Notes: generated by a model from the sequence alone, not told the origin. A DNA stretch of 64,000 nt from CAVQCJ01 sp963849365 (GCA_963849365.1 CAWKHA010000004.1:1364001-1428000); one strand, 5' to 3'; positions 55,830 through 63,839 are shown, counted from the first letter of the stretch. Made by a program: numbers and translations.

Positions 55830-56585
55830 CTAGCGCTGGAAGACAAGCATCTCGCTGGTCTCATTTTGCGGCCCGTCGCCGAGTGAGGGCAGCGCTGCCT
55901 CGATCCTAGCGAAGCCCGCTTCGACGACCTGCTCACTCATGTGCTCGAAGGCCGAGACGGCACGCAGCTTCAGCCTCTCGAAGTCCTCGGCCAGGTTCGC
56001 CGAGCGAAGCCAGGTGACGACATCATGAGAGGTGAGCGTCCACCCGGCGCCGGCGAAGTCCCTTCTCACCTCTTCCTCGAACCGGAACTGCGCCGCGTCG
56101 ACCTTCCTCCATTCGGGCATGACACGGAACCACCAGACATCAGGCATCCTGTCGGAGAAGTTCGCCTGCACGAAGAGCTTGCCTCCTGGCTTGACGACCC
56201 GGCGCAACTCCTGAGCAGCGTCCTCGCGATCGATTACGTGGTGCCACACGAAGAACACCAAGGCTGCGTCACACGAGGCATCTGGCAACGGGATGTGCTC
56301 GGCAGACCCAGCCGCAGACTTGACGGCGGGATGGCCAGCGTGGGCAAGGGCTTGAGCACGCATCTTGTCTGACGGCTCGACTCCGTGGGCGGGGCCGCCG
56401 AAGGCGCTCGCCAAAGAGGGAGTCATGCGGCCGGTACCCGAACCCAGGTCGAGCCAGACCAGTGGCCGTGTCTTCGGCAGGTGGCGAGCGAACGCCTCCA
56501 TCCAGGTTTGTAACGCATCGGGCGACATCTGCCGGCCGGCGGCGTAGACGGCGTGGAGGCGCGCATCGTAGTCGACCTTCTCCAT
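55830..56585 (-). CDS. Class I SAM-dependent methyltransferase
   Basis: 251 residues. Methyltransf_11/25-type: motif I VWLDLGSGTGRMTPSLA, motif II HGVEPSDKM, motif III AEHIPLPDASCDAALVFFVWHHV, and RVVKPGGKLFVQANFS. The C-terminal cap is variable, so the substrate cannot be told. Isolated on the minus strand, with somewhat less GC-rich third positions than the core genes. Confidence 0.85.
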   Translation of the reverse strand: MEKVDYDARLHAVYAAGRQMSPDALQTWMEAFARHLPKTRPLVWLDLGSGTGRMTPSLASAFGGPAHGVEPSDKMRAQALAHAGHPAVKSAAGSAEHIPLPDASCDAALVFFVWHHVIDREDAAQELRRVVKPGGKLFVQANFSDRMPDVWWFRVMPEWRKVDAAQFRFEEEVRRDFAGAGWTLTSHDVVTWLRSANLAEDFERLKLRAVSAFEHMSEQVVEAGFARIEAALPSLGDGPQNETSEMLVFQR

Positions 56586-56662
56586 GCCGCCTCCATTGTT
56601 GGCCCGGGGTTTCGGCCGTCCTGAAGATCACCAACGCACGAACCTAGTGCCGTATCGGATCA

Positions 56663-56683
56663 GCCCGCGAACGGCATCACTTC
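56663..56683. repeat. Short repeat shared with 24893-24913
   Basis: GCCCGCGAACGGCATCACTTC matches 24893-24913 at 20 of 21 bases. Both copies lie in intergenic sequence beside accessory genes. A neighbouring stretch (ATCGGATCAGCCCG) also occurs at 52775-52788. Confidence 0.5.
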
Positions 56684-56687
56684 GGCG

Positions 56688-57182
56688 CTATTCCCGGTCG
56701 ATCCTTTGCAGACCCCGCGTCGGCGTCCACCACTCGACGACAAGCAGGGTGGCCGTGTCATTCAGATGGGTGTGCACGACCTCGGCGATGTCGGCACGGA
56801 ACCGCTCACCATGCCCACCAACCGCCAATGGTCCCTCGAGAATCGCCCGGCCGGCGATCTTCGCCTCGCCAGGCCACTCCGCCTCAGCCCCCTCGACGGG
56901 ATCGACCGTCGCGCTGTGAAGAGCGAATCGAGGGTCACGACGCAGATCTGCGCCCTTGCGAGCCTTCGCCATCGAACCGAAGATCAGCTCGCCGTTCTCG
57001 AACTGTGTCTCGATGCCTGATATCCGCGGCGAGCCATCGGCTCGCAGGGTGGCAATCGTCTTGTGCCGATGGGCGTCGAAGAGTGCGCGTACTCGTTGCG
57101 CAAAGACGGGCTGCGCCAGTTCAACCTCAAGCCAGGTCGCCACCCACTCATCCTCCCGAAGTCCGGGCGAAGATGGCGACAT
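56688..57182 (-). CDS. Pyridoxamine 5'-phosphate oxidase-fold (FMN-binding) protein
   Basis: 164 residues from the ATG at 57182; the frame is open upstream in Gly/Pro-rich noise. Split-barrel fold: ALFDAHRHKTIATLRADGSP, RISGIETQFENGELIF (FMN or F420 phosphate-contact strand), RKGADLRRDPRFALHSA, and EWWTPTRGLQRI at the end. Typical of actinobacterial PNPOx-like/F420 flavin reductase-type enzymes. Cofactor and substrate are not determined. Confidence 0.8.
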   Translation of the reverse strand: MSPSSPGLREDEWVATWLEVELAQPVFAQRVRALFDAHRHKTIATLRADGSPRISGIETQFENGELIFGSMAKARKGADLRRDPRFALHSATVDPVEGAEAEWPGEAKIAGRAILEGPLAVGGHGERFRADIAEVVHTHLNDTATLLVVEWWTPTRGLQRIDRE

Positions 57183-57431
57183 CCGGCGCCCCAGCTCGGG
57201 CGGGTTGGGCCGCCCCGCGTGGATGGGAGAACCCCCCGTTGCCCAATCTCCCGGGGGAGGAACGGCCACGGGGGGTCTTCACGAACCGTCCGCCGCCCAA
57301 CTTGCTGGGGTCGGTAGTAGCTCGCCCTGCTGAGGCTAGGCCGCCGAAGGCGCCGCCGTATGGGCCGAAAGTCCCCAGCCGAACCCGCCCCTTGATCGGC
57401 ACTTACAGGGCCCTCGCCCTCTGCGCGGCTT
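57183..57431. other. Gene-free stretch with Gly/Pro-rich spurious frames
   Basis: Open frames here are very rich in Gly, Pro and Arg and match nothing I recognise. It contains the palindrome CTCCCGGGGGAG (about 57247-57258). No convincing start, ribosome site or domain. Confidence 0.4.
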
Positions 57432-57767
57432 CTACTCGACCAGCGACGAGTGGTGCTCCGCCCAAAGTGCGGCCATGTCCTGGATCTTGTCGGAGTGAAG
57501 CCGGTGGATCAGGCGATCGATCTCGGGCGTCATGACTACAAGCACCCTGGCCGGGCTTTCACCGACGGTGGCGAAAGTGTGGGGGGAGCCCGCCGACACG
57601 ATGTGGAGTTCTCCAGCCTGCAACTGGAGTCGCTGGTCCCCGTCCCGAACCTCCAGACGGCCGTCAAGAACATAGAAGCCTTCATCGCCAAGGTGATGGA
57701 TGTGAAGAGGCGCCTGGTCGCCCGGATAGGGCTCTAACGACCACTCACGAAGCACGAAGTCGGCCAT
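57432..57767 (-). CDS. Cupin domain protein
   Basis: 111 residues from the ATG at 57767. Single cupin barrel: PLHIHHLGDEGFYVLDGRLEV is motif 1 (G(X)5HXH(X)3-4E(X)6G: His-x-His and Glu present) and GSPHTFATVGESPARVLVV is motif 2 with its His. Three histidines and one glutamate would bind a metal. Small-molecule dioxygenase, isomerase or binding role; unknown. Confidence 0.82.
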   Translation of the reverse strand: MADFVLREWSLEPYPGDQAPLHIHHLGDEGFYVLDGRLEVRDGDQRLQLQAGELHIVSAGSPHTFATVGESPARVLVVMTPEIDRLIHRLHSDKIQDMAALWAEHHSSLVE

Positions 57768-57994
57768 GGCAGGGACGCTACGCCGCGCCTTCCACGCCAC
57801 CCACCGAGCGCAGCAGAGAGGCGCTCGCGAATACCGGGATCTCACCCGCCCTGCAACGGCACCTCAGCGCGCTCTGCGTTCGTTACACGGTCGGTCCTCG
57901 GAACTCCGCCACGACCTCGATCGGTCCGACGATGTTGGCGATCAGCTCTGCGAGGTTCTCGGCCGGGGATCTTGTTCGTCGAAAAGTAGAAGTG

Positions 57995-58495
57995 CTATTT
58001 ATCTGCTTCGCTTCGACGAACGATCTCGTCAACCACGCGTACGATCGGTGCGGTGGCGTCGATTAGAATGCCGTTGCTCGGAATGTCTTCTTTCGTTTGA
58101 TGCAATCGCGCAATAGATTCCCGTTCCGTTGGCTCTCCGCCGCCCCACTCTTCGTCCGGTCGCTCGTCAAGCCGCCGATTCAATGTGTCAAGGTCGACTT
58201 CAAGAACAAAGATGCCGTCAAACAGATCTATAAACTTTGAGATATTTCTAGAACCACCACAGAAATATGTTGCGGCCTCATCCTGGTCGGCGACCAAGGC
58301 TCTCACCTTATCTACGTGCCAAATGTGGTGCTCGTGTGCGAGGCCATCCGTCGGTTCACCAGATTCCGGATCGCCTCGATAAGCCAATTCGCGGTCACCA
58401 TGAATGGCATGGTAGCCGCGCCGCTGCAATTCATTGCAGACCGACGTTTTGCCGGTGCCGGAAAGGCCTTCAATCAGATAATTTCTAATGCCCAT
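57995..58495 (-). CDS. P-loop nucleotide kinase-like protein
   Basis: 166 residues. Walker A GLSGTGKTS at residues 10-18, then HGDRELAYRGDP (lid/acceptor region) and VLEVDLDTLNRRLDERPDEEWGGG (LID-like arginines). Resembles small AAA/adenylate-kinase-like phosphotransferases of unknown substrate. The codon use is clearly more AT-rich than the rest of the window (e.g. AAT, ATA, AGA codons), a sign of transfer. It abuts an RHH-domain ORF back to back. Confidence 0.75.
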   Translation of the reverse strand: MGIRNYLIEGLSGTGKTSVCNELQRRGYHAIHGDRELAYRGDPESGEPTDGLAHEHHIWHVDKVRALVADQDEAATYFCGGSRNISKFIDLFDGIFVLEVDLDTLNRRLDERPDEEWGGGEPTERESIARLHQTKEDIPSNGILIDATAPIVRVVDEIVRRSEADK

Positions 58496-58675
58496 TTGCC
58501 AGAGGATAACGCTGGGTGCCCGTCGCTGTCAGGGCGCGCAGGTCGTTCCAACCGGGTCGACCTCCGAGTCGACGACGAGACCTACCAAGCGATCCGGAGG
58601 ATCGCTGACCAAGGACATCGCAACGTCAGCGATGTCGTTCGTGATGCGATCCGCCAGTTCCTTGAAGCCAGCTGA
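58496..58675 (+). CDS. Ribbon-helix-helix domain protein (possibly truncated)
   Basis: The C-terminal 42 residues, RVDLRVDDETYQAIRRIADQ and on through NVSDVVRDAIRQFL, are a clear RHH_1 DNA-binding fold. Upstream, the only start not inside the kinase gene is a TTG at 58496, giving 59 residues, one base from the kinase start on the other strand. It may therefore be the 3' part of a longer gene joined here by deletion. RHH proteins often act as antitoxins, but no toxin gene is visible. Confidence 0.5.
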   Translation: MPEDNAGCPSLSGRAGRSNRVDLRVDDETYQAIRRIADQGHRNVSDVVRDAIRQFLEAS

Positions 58676-58707
58676 GTCAACGGGCCTGGCTGGCAGGGCG
58701 TACTAAC

Positions 58708-58721
58708 GATGGACCAGGTTG
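58708..58721. repeat. Dispersed repeat, copy 2 (core only)
   Basis: GATGGACCAGGTTG, identical to the ends of the 48-base repeats at 55628 and 62925, with weaker similarity (AGGG, TACTAAC) on its left. Confidence 0.5.
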
Positions 58722-58956
58722 GAGGGGCCTGTGTTCGGCACGCCAGGATCATCCGGATGGCGCACAGCGGGCTGGGCGCGGTCAGCTTCGCGGGAACGCG
58801 GATCGCGGCATGTGCGGATGTGGACCTGATGGCACGTAGACGTGGGCCAAAGTGCCCTGGCGACGCGCTCACCGCGGTGCGAGCGTGCTGGTGGGCGGGC
58901 ACCGCTGGTACGGGATGACGTGCCCGTGAGCGGCGCCAATGCGTCCGGAGGTGGCC

Positions 58957-60960
58957 ATGGCCCCGCGCAGATCGGCTCGTGCGGCGGTTGCCGTCGCGGT
59001 CGCGGTGCTCCTCACGACGACCGGGGGCGGTGCGCCCGCAGTCGCGGCGCCCGCCGTCCAGGATCCTGGCGTGGCGGCGGTTATCGCGAGCTACCGGGCC
59101 AGGATCCCCGAGCTGATGGCCCAGCAGCACATCCCCGGCTTAGCCCTGGCGGTGGTCGACGGTGACGGGGTGGTGTGGCAGCAGGGTTTCGGCTCCACGA
59201 ACGGCGACGGGCGTACGCCGGTCACCGTCGACACGATCTTCAGTGTCCAGTCGATGTCGAAGACCTTCACCGCCACAGCCGTGATGCGGGCAGTCCAGTC
59301 CGGACGGCTCGGGCTCGACGTGCCGATCACGACGTACTTGCCCGGCTTCACGGTCCACAGCGCCTTCGAGGCTCACCCCGAGCAGCGAATCACGCTGCGC
59401 ATGCTGCTCAGCCACACCGCGGGCTTCACCCACGAAGCGCCTCTCGGCAACAACTACGAGCCCGAGCCCGGCTATTTCGACGCGCACGTCCGCAGCATCT
59501 CCGATACCTGGCTGCGGTTCCCCGTCGGCACCGGCTACGCCTACTCGAACCTAGGGATCGACCTCGCCGGCTACATCCTCGAGCAGGTCTCGAACAAGCC
59601 CTTCCCGGTTGTCATGCGCGACTCGCTGCTCGCGCCGCTGGGCATGGACCACAGCACGTTCGACCGGGCCCAGGTGCACGCCACCCCCGACCGGGCGGTG
59701 GGTCACACCGACTGGCTGGTGCCACCGCCCGTGGACGTCCCGATGACGGCAGCCGGCGGGCTGTGGACCAGCGCCGCGGACCTGGCGAGGTTCCTCGAGT
59801 TCCAGCTGGGCGAGGGCACCCTCGACGGTCGCACCATGCTCGATGCGTCGCTGATCAAGGAGATGCGCACCGTCCCGGCGCCGAACGCGGGCGCAGCGGC
59901 CGGCTATGCCCTCGGCGTCGCCCGGACGCGCTGGCGAGCGGAGCAGTACCTCGACCTGTTCAACCACGGTGGCGGCGGGTACGGCTTCCTGTCCGACCTG
60001 TGGTGGGTCCCGCAGCTGCAGCTCGGCATCGCCGTGCTCACCAACTCCGACGACCACGACCTGCAGGTCGCCCTGGCCATCGGGATCCTCCGCGACCTGG
60101 TCACCAACCCGGACAGCCGCTTCCACGGACGCATGCTCGGCCTGCCGACCCAGTCCGACGTCGTGGACCCCGACAGCAAGTACGTGGCGCCGCCGGACCT
60201 GGCCAACCGGATCGCGGCCGTCGCGATGCCGGGGTCCAGCCGGCAGTCCAGACGCTGGGCCGGATACCGCGAGTGGTACCGCGCCGGACAACCCGGCGCC
60301 ATGAACCCGGCGGACCCGCCGTCACGGTTCCACGTCGACGCCGGCGTGCCGTACTTCGACGCCGGCGAGGACGGGACACTGGTCCGCCATCGACTGACCG
60401 AGTTCCAGCCCGGGCTGTTCCTGGCGGAGAACGGTGAGACGCTCGAGCTGCGCGGGCCGTCGCCGCGCTGGCGCGGGCTGGACCTCAACCCGGTGACCAA
60501 CGGCCCGCTCGCCGCGCAGTGGGCGCTGCTGGCACTCGTGGTGGTCGTGGCGGCCGGCTGGCTCGTGGCCGGCAGCGTCGCGTCGCTACGCCGACGCCGT
60601 CGAGCGGGCCGGTCCTGGACCGTCGGTGCGCCGCGGGGCGGGCGCACCGGGCGGCGGGTCACCGCCGTCGTCGCCGCCGCCGGGGCGCTCGCCGCGCTTG
60701 CGACCGTGGCGGCAGTCGGGGCCGTGCCCGGTGTCGTGGACGTCGGGTTTCTCGGGTGGATGGCGTTCCCGCTCCCGGTGCGCCTCGCGTTCCACCTGCC
60801 GCTGGCGGTCGCGCTCCTGGCTGCGGCCTTCGCCGCACTGCTGGTGGCCGGCGCCCTCCGACACTGGTGGACCCCGCGGATCCGGCCGCGCGACGCGGGC
60901 CTCGCCGTCGCCCTGACCGCCCTCGCGGCCCAGCTCGTGCTCTGGCACCTGGTCGCCTAG
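58957..60960 (+). CDS. Secreted serine hydrolase (beta-lactamase/penicillin-binding fold) with C-terminal membrane domain
   Basis: 667 residues from the ATG at 58957, 5 nt after a GGAGG; an ATG at 58939 lacks one. Signal peptide (arginines then AVAVAVAVLLTT, cut near AVAAPAV). Class-C/AmpC-like catalytic domain: SxxK is SMSK (in SVQSMSKTFT), YxN is YSN in GYAYSNLGID, and the third motif region is HGGGGYG. From about residue 525, four predicted helices (LLALVVVVAAGWLVAGSV; VVAAAGALAALATVA; LAFHLPLAVALLAAAFAALL; LAVALTALAAQLVLWHLV) anchor it. Substrate could be peptidoglycan peptide, D-amino acid peptide or ester. A strong hairpin follows the stop. Confidence 0.88.
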   Translation: MAPRRSARAAVAVAVAVLLTTTGGGAPAVAAPAVQDPGVAAVIASYRARIPELMAQQHIPGLALAVVDGDGVVWQQGFGSTNGDGRTPVTVDTIFSVQSMSKTFTATAVMRAVQSGRLGLDVPITTYLPGFTVHSAFEAHPEQRITLRMLLSHTAGFTHEAPLGNNYEPEPGYFDAHVRSISDTWLRFPVGTGYAYSNLGIDLAGYILEQVSNKPFPVVMRDSLLAPLGMDHSTFDRAQVHATPDRAVGHTDWLVPPPVDVPMTAAGGLWTSAADLARFLEFQLGEGTLDGRTMLDASLIKEMRTVPAPNAGAAAGYALGVARTRWRAEQYLDLFNHGGGGYGFLSDLWWVPQLQLGIAVLTNSDDHDLQVALAIGILRDLVTNPDSRFHGRMLGLPTQSDVVDPDSKYVAPPDLANRIAAVAMPGSSRQSRRWAGYREWYRAGQPGAMNPADPPSRFHVDAGVPYFDAGEDGTLVRHRLTEFQPGLFLAENGETLELRGPSPRWRGLDLNPVTNGPLAAQWALLALVVVVAAGWLVAGSVASLRRRRRAGRSWTVGAPRGGRTGRRVTAVVAAAGALAALATVAAVGAVPGVVDVGFLGWMAFPLPVRLAFHLPLAVALLAAAFAALLVAGALRHWWTPRIRPRDAGLAVALTALAAQLVLWHLVA

Positions 60961-61015
60961 TGACTGTGAGCGCGACTGCCCACCCCGAACGGCCACACGC
61001 CACTGAGTGATCGTG

Positions 61016-61059
61016 GTGTCAGACCAGGAGAGCGCTATAGCCCGCTCTGGGTCTGACAC
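61016..61059. terminator. Strong stem-loop terminator
   Basis: GTGTCAGACC...GGTCTGACAC pairs perfectly over 10 bp and continues inward with AGAGCG...CGCTCT around an 8-nt loop. It begins 56 bases after the serine hydrolase stop and has no convergent competitor before 61229, so it likely serves both sides. Confidence 0.75.
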
Positions 61060-61228
61060 GACCGATGACGTCCTGGCCGTCATGCGGCTCTTCGTGTCAG
61101 GGTGAGCAGCCCCCAGAGCAGCCCCTCGCCCGGACAAGTCGGGTCGCGTCGGACCGAACCGGTCGACGGGGCGAACCCGGAACCGTCTACCGAATCAACA
61201 CGCACATCGGAGCGCGTCGTCGGTGCCG

Positions 61229-61565
61229 CTACTGGGTCTCGTTGACGATCCCACTCAACAGGGACTCTGCCTCCTGGCTCCCCTCGTCGGCGGGACGGTT
61301 CAGCGTCTCGACGTCGCGGCGCTCGGCAGCGATGTCCGCCAACCGGTCAACAGCCGACTCGTTCCCCGCGTCGATCAGGTAGTTCAGGGTGTCCACGTCT
61401 CCACGGCCAGCGGCCAGCTCGGCGAGGCGGTTGCCCGCCTCCTCGTTCCCAGCGTCGATCAGGTGCTTGAGTTCGTCCACGTCACCCGTTCGGCAGCGAG
61501 GACGGCGAGACGATCAGCGGCTTCCTCGTTCCCGTCCTCCGCGATCGAGCGCCGCCGGCGAGCGC
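61229..61565 (-). pseudogene. 28-residue-repeat protein, frameshifted
   Basis: An 83-codon frame from a GTG at 61480 holds three repeats beginning GNEEAGNRLAEL, GNESAVDRLADI and GSQEAESLLSGI, each followed by GDVDTLNYLIDA-like spacing; period 28 residues. Upstream, a further repeat (GNEEAADRLAVLAAER) lies one frame away, joined if one G is restored in GGGTGAC at about 61487. No start is visible before it. Alpha-hairpin repeats of this type occur in uncharacterised actinobacterial proteins; they probably bind other proteins. The short GTG frame alone might still be expressed. Confidence 0.55.
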
Positions 61566-61702
61566 CGTGAACGGGCCCAGGGGCGGAGATCACTTCCGAA
61601 CTCTCGCGGCTGGGCTGGTGGGAGTTCGGGGGGGTACCGCCATCTCGGCCTGAGTGCGGACCTTAGGGCACCGATGGGAGCCGGGGGGCTGGCGGACAGC
61701 GT

Positions 61703-61736
61703 CGGAAAGTGATAGTCTATCCGCTATCACTTTCCG
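61703..61736. promoter_or_regulatory. Perfect 13-bp inverted repeat upstream of SPFH gene
   Basis: CGGAAAGTGATAG, then TCTATCCG, then CTATCACTTTCCG: both arms pair at all 13 positions. The left arm also forms a nested palindrome GATAG-T-CTATC (61711-61721), and CTATC occurs twice on the right. It ends 16 bases before the start codon and overlaps the ribosome-site approach, so it is an operator or an mRNA hairpin. The co-encoded Arc-type protein is a natural candidate binder. Confidence 0.75.
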
Positions 61737-61752
61737 TGCGAGGGAGCACGCT

Positions 61753-62658
61753 ATGAGCACCGCCGAGTCAGGGAACAATGCCGAACCCGTTGGCCAGCGG
61801 GGGGCCCAGGTCGACATCACGCAGCGACCCGCCGCCGCCGTGAGCGGCTGGTTCGGGGTGGTGGTGCTCGCCGGATGCGTCTGGTGGACCGTGGTGGCCG
61901 CCCAGCACAGCAGCGGGTGGCTGTGGGTTCCGATCGTCGTCTTCTTCCTGGTCGTCGCCTCGCTGGTGATCGTGACGCCGGGGCAGACCTCGGTGATCCA
62001 GTTCTTCGGCCGCTACATCGGGACGGTCCGCCGGCCCGGCTTCTGGTGGGTTCTGCCGTTGACGGTGCGCCGCGGGGTCAGTGTCCGGGTACGCAACTTC
62101 GAGACAAACCGCCTCAAGGTCAACGACGCCGACGGCAACCCGGTGGAGATCGCCGCGATCGTCGTCTGGCAGGTCGCCGACACCGCGAAGTCGACGTACG
62201 CGGTGGAGAACTACCTGAACTTCGTGACGGTGCAGGCCGAGTCGGCGTTGCGCCACGTCGCGACTAGCCACCCCTACGACGACACCACTGACGCCGGGAC
62301 CTCGCTGCGCGGTTCTACCGACGTCGTCGCCGCGCAGCTGGCCGGCGAGGTCGCGGACAAGGTCGCGATCGCCGGGGTCGAGATCGTGGACGTCCGGATC
62401 TCCCACCTGGCCTACGCGCAGGAGATCGCCCAGGCGATGCTGCGCCGCCAACAGGCCAACGCCGTGGTCGCAGCGAGGTCGCGGATCGTGGAAGGGGCGG
62501 TCGGGATGGTCGAGATGGCACTCAACCGGCTCACCGAGAACGGAGTGATCTCCCTCGATGAGGAACGGACTGCTGCCATGGTGAGCAACCTGATGGTGGT
62601 GCTGTGCGGGGATCAGCCGCCCTCACCGGTCGTCAACGTCGGTTCGCTGTATACGTGA
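61753..62658 (+). CDS. SPFH/Band 7 domain membrane protein
   Basis: 301 residues from the ATG at 61753 behind GAGGGAG. Two close N-terminal membrane segments (VVVLAGCVWWTVVAA; WVPIVVFFLVVASLVIV), then the Band 7 domain: VTPGQTSVIQFFGRYIGTVRRPGFWWVLPL, FETNRLKVNDADGNPVEIAAIVVWQV, and LRHVATSHPYDD. The C-terminal coiled-coil is short (YAQEIAQAMLRRQQANAVVAAR), ending in VGSLYT. SPFH proteins oligomerise on membranes as scaffolds. The GTGA overlap couples it to an Arc-like gene; this pairing recurs in actinobacteria as far as I know. Confidence 0.9.
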   Translation: MSTAESGNNAEPVGQRGAQVDITQRPAAAVSGWFGVVVLAGCVWWTVVAAQHSSGWLWVPIVVFFLVVASLVIVTPGQTSVIQFFGRYIGTVRRPGFWWVLPLTVRRGVSVRVRNFETNRLKVNDADGNPVEIAAIVVWQVADTAKSTYAVENYLNFVTVQAESALRHVATSHPYDDTTDAGTSLRGSTDVVAAQLAGEVADKVAIAGVEIVDVRISHLAYAQEIAQAMLRRQQANAVVAARSRIVEGAVGMVEMALNRLTENGVISLDEERTAAMVSNLMVVLCGDQPPSPVVNVGSLYT

Positions 62659-62855
62659 GCGAACGTCGGCAGGTCCTGCTCCGGCTCGATCCGGCGGTTC
62701 ACGACGCGCTCGTTCGCTGGGCCGGCGAAGAGTTCCGGAGCGCTAACGCACACGTCGAGATGCTGCTGCGCCGGGCACTCACCGAGGCCGGGCGGATGCC
62801 CCAGCATGCGGCGCCGCTACCCAAACGCGGCCGGCCGCGCGCCGGGAGCGATTAG
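62655..62855 (+). CDS. Arc/MetJ-type ribbon-helix-helix protein
   Basis: 66 residues from the GTG overlapping the SPFH stop. RHH core RRQVLLRLDPAVHDALVRWAGEEFRSANAHVEMLLRRAL: a beta strand (QVLLRLD) that would enter the DNA major groove, then two helices. A basic proline-rich tail (KRGRPRAG) resembles an AT-hook (GRP core). Likely autoregulator of the operon through the inverted repeat upstream, by position and family only. Confidence 0.8.
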   Translation: MSERRQVLLRLDPAVHDALVRWAGEEFRSANAHVEMLLRRALTEAGRMPQHAAPLPKRGRPRAGSD

Positions 62856-62924
62856 ACGACATCCACAGAACCGGACCACGGACAGGAACCTCCGCCACGG
62901 CAGTCCCGCGCCGGTGAGCCGTCA

Positions 62925-62972
62925 CTCCGACCGTTGCGGTTCGGAGGGTCTGAGTAAGGATGGACCAGGTTG
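62925..62972. repeat. Dispersed repeat, copy 3
   Basis: 42 of 48 bases identical to 55628-55675, including the exact core GATGGACCAGGTTG. Located in the 282-base gene-free stretch between the Arc and OsmC genes, which otherwise shows nothing recognisable. Confidence 0.6.
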
Positions 62973-63137
62973 TTGACATAGGTGTGCTCGTCGTCCAGAG
63001 CTTCCTTCACGGCACAGGTCGAGGGCTACGTGGTCGACCAGCAGTCCGGCGGAGATGGGGACGGTGACATTGCGGACGATGGTGTGTCCCCCGGTGAGCC
63101 GATCCTGCGTCGGGCTCCCGCGGCGCTCGGAGCGGGC

Positions 63138-63551
63138 TCAGCGCCCGTTGACGGTGACTGTCCCAACCCGCACGGCCGTGCCACGGCGGAGCGAGTTCGG
63201 GATCTCCGCGATCTCGTCCACGACGCGGACGAGATCCGTCAGTGCTTCGTCGGAGGCGTCCCCCGTCACCTCGACGCTGTAGGAGACTCCGGTCGACACG
63301 AGCGGCATGCCACGGAAGTCACCGTGCGCCGTGACCACGACACGGCTGAGCACGATGCCGCGGGCGTCGGCTTCCCGGAACAGATCGTTTGACACGCATC
63401 CGGCCACAGCCAGGTGGAGGAGCTCGCCGCCGTTGAAGCCTCGGCCGCCGCCTCCTGCCTCCTCGGGGCGGTCGATCACCACGGTGTGGGGGCCGGCGGC
63501 TCCGACCGCAGTGACGGCGCCGTGGACGTTGCGAACCTCGACCTCGAACAC
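63138..63551 (-). CDS. OsmC family protein
   Basis: 137 residues from the GTG at 63551, 5 nt after GGAGGAG; the frame is open to a GTG at 63566, but without spacing for a ribosome site. OsmC/Ohr fold: FNGGELLHLAVAGCVSNDLFREADARGI, with the resolving-cysteine helix (GCVSND, Cys near 53), and the dimer strand VSYSVEVTGDASDEALTDLV. The usual catalytic first cysteine region (before GGxxP) reads RPEEAGGGGRGFNGGE with no Cys, so peroxidase activity is doubtful. Cytoplasmic dimer. Confidence 0.82.
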   Translation of the reverse strand: MFEVEVRNVHGAVTAVGAAGPHTVVIDRPEEAGGGGRGFNGGELLHLAVAGCVSNDLFREADARGIVLSRVVVTAHGDFRGMPLVSTGVSYSVEVTGDASDEALTDLVRVVDEIAEIPNSLRRGTAVRVGTVTVNGR

Positions 63552-63644
63552 GAGAGCTCCTCCCACGACATCGGGGGCTGCGCGGCGACTCAGCCGACGT
63601 GCGCTACCGGCGCCGGTGACCGGCGAGCGACTGTCGCCGTCGAA

Positions 63645-63839
63645 TCAGCCCGACAGGTGCTTCAAGAGGTCGTAGACGACGAACGCGGGCCACAAGATCG
63701 CCTCGAGAATGGCCCACAGGTGGGGCCAGAACCCGTCCGCGTGCTGCCAGTAGTAGACGAGGGCGCCGATGAGACCGAGGCCGTAGACCGCACCGCCCCC
63801 CGACGCGCCCGCCTGCGCAGATCTCGCCCCACCCGTCAT
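63645..63839 (-). CDS. Small membrane protein of unknown function
   Basis: 64 residues from the ATG at 63839, preceded by GGGAGG at a good spacing. A glycine/alanine-rich start is followed by two hydrophobic stretches (AVYGLGLIGALVYYWQ and WAILEAILWPAFVVYDLL), which match a pattern I have seen in small actinobacterial proteins named only as hypothetical (HADGFWPHLWAI between them). No function can be proposed. Confidence 0.7.
   Translation of the reverse strand: MTGGARSAQAGASGGGAVYGLGLIGALVYYWQHADGFWPHLWAILEAILWPAFVVYDLLKHLSG

Noticed and set aside
57148..57402. 84-codon glycine-rich minus-strand frame
   Set aside because: Low complexity, overlaps the PNPOx-fold gene start, no ribosome site and no family resemblance.
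58709..58918. 69-codon plus-strand frame starting in repeat copy 2
   Set aside because: The start codon belongs to the dispersed repeat and the rest shows no protein-like pattern.
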